NCBI GenBank assembly: GCA_944990035.1
Contig: CALYLX010000034.1
Location: forward strand, 248,001 to 312,000
Source of the DNA: Clitopilus passeckerianus
Lineage: Eukaryota; Basidiomycota; Agaricomycetes; Agaricales; Entolomataceae
Length of the DNA stretch: 64,000 nt
Direction of reading: 5' to 3'
Positions 59,115-64,000 of the stretch are shown in pieces; positions within the stretch are counted from its first letter, which is position 1; each line of letters starts with the position of its first letter. Made by a program: the position numbers and the translations under genes. The notes beneath the pieces were generated by a model. That model worked only from the letters and a program-made list of their open reading frames with translations, had not been told where the DNA came from and ran no database searches.

Positions 59115-59272
59115 AGCGGTTTGTTCTCTGCTTGAGCTGGAGGGTGGGAACTCTGGTTCTTCGCGAAAATAATTATAGCTCGTACTTTGACACACTCTCA
59201 AGAACTTTAAGCTCATATACGCTATTTTCGTACGACAACGTCCAGCTGAAAATTATTCTCAGCTAAAACGTG

Positions 59273-60501
59273 ATGGAGCGGCAAAATTTGTACAGTTCGC
59301 AGCACACGCCACTGAGAGAGACCGGTAAGGGCACAAGAGCTTCTGGTTCTATACGAATTACTAACATGAAAATACTACCCTCTAAGCTCAAATCTCCTAT
59401 CGCAGACGACGCCTAGATCCCACCAATTCTTTTCGATATCAGTCTATTTCGGCTCCAAGTCAACTCCCAGAACAGCCGCCTAAGCATCGCTCGAGTACCT
59501 CCTCAGAATACGCTCCCTCATTCGGCGTAAAGCAATACCTTCAGAACGCTTACAGAGCAACTTCAGACTGGGTCAATCAATTAGAAGACGAGGTGCAAGG
59601 TCAGCGAACCAACTATACAGCGCTCGAAACAGAGAACAAAGCTCTGCGAACCGAAAATTACAGCCTCCGACGTCAGCTCACCGATGTTGAAAATGATAAC
59701 AGAGCACAAGAAGCACTTCGTACAGCCTATAAGAACGAAAGGGACCAATTGCTTGAAGACAACAACCAACTAAAAGTGGAGTTGAACCGGTTGGAAGAAG
59801 AGGCGAAGAGGATACCAATCCTCGAGCGGGCACTTGAGAGGCAGGACGAAGATATTGATCGGCTGCGCTCCATCTTTGAAGTGAAGGTTTACGAGTTGCA
59901 GGAAACGGTAGCTCACCGCAATCATGAAAATGAAGAGCTGCAACGAAAATGCGCAGAGCTAAAAACCCAGCTACAGTATGTTGCAAGTCGTAACTGTGAT
60001 CTCCTTAAGAGAAGTGCTCAGAAAGAGCCTCCGGAGTACCAGGTGAATAATGTTCTCAATCTACAAGACAATTCGCTCATAGAAGAAATAGTATAGTCGA
60101 GATGACGAGCTTCAGAAAAGGGCTCGACCTCAACTAAGACGTTCATTAGTACCTGTCCGGACCTCTCCTGAGGCTATTAGAAAGAAAATCAAACTAGCAC
60201 ATCAGTCAGAAAATATGGCGAGCAATCCTTCCTCCCAAAGCTCTATCTTCTCTAGGTCCACGACATTGGTCTCCTCCCAAGCATCCTCCATCAGCTGCCA
60301 TAGTCCCATAAATGACATGGACTTCCAGGTAACTTGACCCATCAGATTCCCCTGTAGAACAGCTAGACTGACACCCATCCCGACTCACCATTCACTGTAA
60401 TCCAGGCTCCCGCCAAAAGCCTTGAATTGGCACCAGAACAACCCACCTGGATGTTCACGGATCTCGTTTTCGTACATTTTACTCCAGAGGATTATCTGTA
60501 A
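59273..60501 (+). CDS. Coiled-coil protein, possibly cell-cycle controlled
   Basis: A predicted 346-residue protein from exons 59273-59324, 59387-60042, 60092-60328 and 60406-60501 (sum divisible by three). The Ser/Gln/Arg-rich N-terminus contains HTPLRET. A long coiled coil follows (about residues 75-225), with heptads such as ALETENKALRTENYSLRRQL and RLEEEAKRIPILERALERQ. The tail has SP and Ser-rich stretches and ends FVHFTPEDYL. Using the acceptor at 60091 rather than the earlier AG opens the third exon. Not assigned to a family; coiled-coil kinetochore, spindle-pole or septum proteins are possible. Upstream ACGCGT boxes suggest G1/S expression. Confidence 0.7.
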
Positions 60502-60730
60502 ATCATGAATTGGGATTGCCTGGTACATATATTGCCGACATAGAGAACACATAGACATGCTGAATGGTCTAGAACTGTAGCAGAGGAAGGTCGGAATAGG
60601 TATATAAGAGACGTAATGCGGGGTATGGTATAGTACACAGATGAATGCGGTGAAATAAAATTCGATGTCAAAATGCAAACTGGGAAATCAACAGAGTAGG
60701 GCGAAGATATAGAGTGGTATAGGTCGATGC

Positions 60731-62214
60731 TCAAAACACCCCCATCGACTGCTGATGCTGGTACAGCTTCAACCTCAGGGCGTATAACTCAGCAGGCTGC
60801 AGTGCCGAGACTTCCGCACTCTCCTTCGGATGCTCCTTGATACAGTGGTCGCGAAGGGTCTCCCAAGACGCGGACGACGGGAAGGTCACCCGACCAGGGC
60901 TTGTTGGGCATGGAGATTTATTCTTTGATAACCTGAAAGATAGATTCGTCAGTAAAGCGTACGATGACAAGACTGGGCAAGCAAGACTCACATGCAAGCC
61001 CGGCAGTGCAGTTGATCTGACTTACTAATATACATCAGGTCGACGTGGAGAAGTGGAGGGTGGTTGGGCGTAAGAGGAATGGACACGTCCTCCGGCTCAG
61101 CCTTAATCGTCGTAACATCTGGCTTGATCTCCTCGACGGGAGCTTCGAGAGGAGGAAGGGAGGGTATCTGTAGGTTGCCTGAAGACGACGACGACGAAGA
61201 GGATGAAGAGGAAGGTGATCTGTGATGCTTGGAGATGGGGATGTTGGCCGACTCGTCATCACTATCGATACAGGTAGATGAGGTCGATGTGTCGGATCCA
61301 GCATTGGAGGGCCTCCTGAACTCCGCAACAGACCCAGCTGAGTTGGTGGGATGTTCAGCGAAGGTAGGTCCAGCCAGTGGGTCGATGAACGGGATGGAAA
61401 TCATTGTCGGGCTACCTGGATTTGCCGTATTTCGGGCAATAGATCCGGGAGGGAAAAGTTGAGATCGAGGGCTGAGTTTGAGCTCAGCGGGATCGAAATT
61501 TGCAGGGAGACTCCGGCTGCGTTGGTATCGGATGGAATTACCAAAAGTGGCGTTACGAGGAGAGTTGTGAGGGGATGGGTAGAGGAGAGTATGGGTAACT
61601 CCCAGTTCCTCGCTATCAGAATCGACATCCGCAGAAGCAGGAGGCTCCTCTGGGAGAGCAGTAGCTGGCGGAGGGGGGGTAAAGATATCGGACGAGAGTC
61701 TAGGTCGGGTGGGACTAGCAGGGCCGGGAGAAGAGCCCAAGGAAGCAGGAGCGCTGGAGGGTGGGGAAGTGATAGTCGACTTCCCCTTTTCTTCAGCAGC
61801 CAGCTGCATTTCGTGCTGTCTAGCACTGACACGCTGAGCAAGCTGGCGAGCAGCGACGCATTCTTTTTGGAGTGCCATACATTGCGTTCGCCATCTTTCC
61901 TTTTCTTGTTGCTCCCGGAAGACGGCTTTTGAGCACGCAGAGCGAAGGGTGGTGAGTTCCGCTTGTATACGCTCAGCGCATCCACGGAACGTCGTATCTA
62001 TGTAGCTCATGGTGCTGTTAAATACGGGGCTAACCGGGGAAAGACCTTGTCGCATGTATGTGACTTGTTGCTGGGTGGGCTGAGTGCGAGGGAGATCCTC
62101 TATTCTTCGTGCACTGGTGGAAGCGACTGGGTACGGGTGAAGAGCCATAGAAAGCATGCGAGTTGGTTGAGGCTGATCGGTCATCTTGCGCATGGGCCGG
62201 TGCACAGTGGCCAT
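60731..62214 (-). CDS. Ser/Pro-rich protein with C-terminal zinc-finger-like motif
   Basis: A predicted 474-residue protein from exons 62214-60992 and 60932-60731. The N-terminal half includes a helical segment (RIQAELTTLRSACSKAVFRE ... ERWRTQCMALQKECVAARQL) that may form a coiled coil. A long disordered region with SP and Ser repeats, including 12 serines, follows. A sumoylation-like IKAEPED site is present. The C-terminus has LHCRACMLSKNKSPCP and, about 30 residues later, LRDHCIKEHP, a C-x2-C ... H-x4-H arrangement split by the intron. It may be a nuclear regulator, but no family is assigned. The short tail ends HQQSMGVF. Confidence 0.7.
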
Positions 62215-63256
62215 GGGAGATGGTCGATGTCGTGTAGCTGTACGGATTGGTCCTAATGCATTGCGTGAGGCTGCATTTATGGTTGGGACAGCCTAAACAA
62301 CACGATGTCAATAAATGAAGCCTATGCAAGAGAAAAACTGGCGCTTTGACCCACCTCGGAACTTGATTTCGACGAAAGGGATGGATTCATATTCGGCCGT
62401 TAGCGAAATTGGATGGAAAACGGGGAGGGTCGCAGGCTCCAGAGCACAAGCGAAGTATCAGATTCGTACAAAGATGGAACAAAGGAGGTTGGACGCGAAG
62501 GGCCCATCCATCCTTTAGTATGGATTCAGCCTCCTGCCAGTCGCCAACTGATCAACTGTGACTGGACAAAAAGACAATAAGCGGAGACCATATCCGGACG
62601 ATCGCCCCGGAATTCGTTTTTGGCAAGAACAATTAGGAGACGAGTACCATCTAATTGTTGATGCATCCATACACGCTAGTGGCGAAGTGCTTCCCAGGGC
62701 CGCAATGAAGCTTTTTGTTTCGCCTCCAGGCTGAAATGCTTTGGTTATTGGCGGTTTGGAGACTTCGATCGGCTAACCCCGGTCAATAACAATAAGCTGC
62801 CAGCACCAGGTTTTGTACCGCTTCAGCAAGCACAATCCCGCGAAGACCAGAGTGAAGGAATCCTGAAGAATCTTAGAGATAGCAATCCTATCTTTTGTGG
62901 GTGTCCTCGGTTTTGTGGGCGCAATTGTGGTTGACGGACAATCGCGCTTTCAGAATGTTCAACCTATTCTGTAACTCGATTGTGTTTTGCCATTGTGGTA
63001 CGCCTAACGGCACCATAGCGATTACCATGTCAATTCCACTTCATTGATGGTTTCTGATTGAATGAAGGTCGATTTGCCATTTGGTTCTGGCCGCGATGCA
63101 GCACTTTCAAAGCACTTTGGTGGTCCTCTGTCACGTAGTTTTTCTTGTTGACAGCTGTTGTTCAAAGCCTTTCCCCTAGAGCAGCACAGCCACTCTACCC
63201 TGCATTCCGTCATATTCCATCACCAACGTCGCCTTACAGACCCTCGGCCGAGATCA
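62215..63256. other. Intergenic between divergent genes
   Basis: About 1 kb. ORFs are short and unconvincing; nothing was recognised. Confidence 0.55.
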
Positions 63257-64000
63257 ATGCAACTCATACCAGAGGACATAATATCCTATATCGTTGGCTA
63301 CATAGGCGCTGACGAACAAGCGCTGCGAACTTGCAACCTTTCCTCGAGAATTTTTCGACCTTCGTGCAAGAAATACCTCTTTGCTTCTATCTCCGTTTCT
63401 CTTAGCCCTGGAAGCAGATATGAAGCACGCCACAAACGGCTGCACGAAGTCTTGGCCTCGAGCCCTGATGTAGGGGGCTACGTGAAGCAACTAAACCTCA
63501 CCTTAACCAACCGAGGGACCGGACCAGATGGGGTCGCCGTGCTGTCCCAATTTCCTAGACTTCGACGCTTGGTAATCCTCAGTGGCGAAGTGGCAATGAT
63601 TCGGTGGCTTAACTTGCCTGAAAAGCTGCAGAATTCAATATCGTCACTCTTTCTGCTACCTACTTTGGAGAGTTTGACGCTCTCATACATAGCCGATTTC
63701 CCGACCTCTGCCCTCTGTGTCGCCACTTCGCTGAGGGCATTGGACCTCGATTCTATCACCGTTCTATCCGCTGAGGAAGAACCTGCCTCAGATTCACAGA
63801 AACCAAACATATGTCTCTCCTCCGTAGGGAAGCTGGAGACCTTCCGGCTCACTACCCTATCCACGGACGATCTCGAGACCATTCTTACCCAAGTACTAGG
63901 TGTCCAAGCTGGCACGGAACCCGTACTACGTGACCTGGAACTTCAAACCAGTACAATGCTGCACAGCAGCCTATCCTCTGTGCAGGGTATACTTAACACA
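63257..64000 (+). CDS. F-box/LRR-like protein, N-terminal part
   Basis: Open from the ATG at 63257 to the window end (248 codons). The start MQLIPEDIISYIVGYIG has F-box character, followed by RTCNLSSRIFRPSCKKYLF, typical of agaricomycete F-box proteins. Leucine-rich stretches follow (GYVKQLNLTL, FPRLRRLVILSG, LPTLESLTLSYIADFP, SLRALDLDSI). Such proteins recruit substrates to SCF ubiquitin ligases and are highly expanded in these fungi. The 3' end lies outside the window. Confidence 0.75.
   Translation, partial: MQLIPEDIISYIVGYIGADEQALRTCNLSSRIFRPSCKKYLFASISVSLSPGSRYEARHKRLHEVLASSPDVGGYVKQLNLTLTNRGTGPDGVAVLSQFPRLRRLVILSGEVAMIRWLNLPEKLQNSISSLFLLPTLESLTLSYIADFPTSALCVATSLRALDLDSITVLSAEEEPASDSQKPNICLSSVGKLETFRLTTLSTDDLETILTQVLGVQAGTEPVLRDLELQTSTMLHSSLSSVQGILNT

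Larger units (their letters stand above)
58155..59272. other. Divergent intergenic region with three ACGCGT boxes
   Basis: About 1.1 kb between the GH127-like gene and the coiled-coil gene. No ORF was convincing. ACGCGT occurs at 59016-59021, 59057-59062 and 59109-59114. Confidence 0.6.

Noticed and set aside
1..64000. CRISPR arrays, operons, phage or plasmid features
   Set aside because: The sequence is intron-rich eukaryotic DNA; no regularly spaced repeats or bacterial gene organisation were seen.

Overview
The window looks like genomic DNA of a filamentous basidiomycete, most likely an agaricomycete. Genes are split by many 45-65 base GT-AG introns. They include tandem microsomal P450s, NACHT-type STAND NTPases, a fused ADE2 (PurK-PurE), pectate lyase, a GH127-like enzyme, F-box/LRR and BED-like proteins, and a tRNA-Phe. 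Exon models were joined by eye from reading frame, splice signals and comparison between paralogs inside the window. For most detailed models the summed exons divide by three, which is a useful but limited check.

Layout. 1-7285: three head-to-tail cytochrome P450 genes, the first cut by the window edge. 7571-9585 and 18161-20017: two MCH1/nodulin-like MFS transporters with the same nine-exon structure. Between them lies a decayed interval: a small secreted protein (10132-10769), a broken copy of the transporter tail (11766-12060), unrecognised coding relics, a broken RNA polymerase III C11 subunit gene (13175-13668), a strong palindrome (15716-15764) and a BED-like ORF. 20166-23021: an aminoglycoside-phosphotransferase-fold protein, tRNA-Phe(GAA) and a hypothetical gene. 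23022-27249: a large SH3 plus RA-domain polarity protein (BUD14/Tea4 type).

27804-34157: three head-to-tail NACHT NTPase genes on the minus strand, the middle one frameshifted. 34505-35732: an intact secreted pectate lyase. 36832-38807: ADE2. 40481-42485: a DHA1-type MFS transporter. 42824-43499: RSA3. 43807-49856: a very large ankyrin protein that starts with a nucleotidyltransferase-like segment. 50347-53528: two dead pectate lyase copies in opposite orientations around a hypothetical ORF. 53819-55194: a putative peroxisomal alpha/beta hydrolase. 55414-58154: a secreted GH127-like enzyme. 59273-60501: a coiled-coil protein behind three ACGCGT boxes. 60731-62214: a zinc-finger-like protein. 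63257-64000: the start of an F-box/LRR protein.

Housekeeping genes (ADE2, RSA3, BUD14-like, tRNA) alternate with fast-evolving families (P450, NLR-like, pectate lyase, transporters). Each of these families shows tandem or dispersed duplication, and all but the P450s also show decay of at least one copy. The strongest unusual signals are conserved microexons (3, 11 and 15 bases in the P450s; 10 and 21 bases in the MCH1-like pair), GC-AG introns, the three-gene NACHT array with a short separate N-terminal exon, and the nucleotidyltransferase-ankyrin fusion. No plasmid, phage or CRISPR features were seen.
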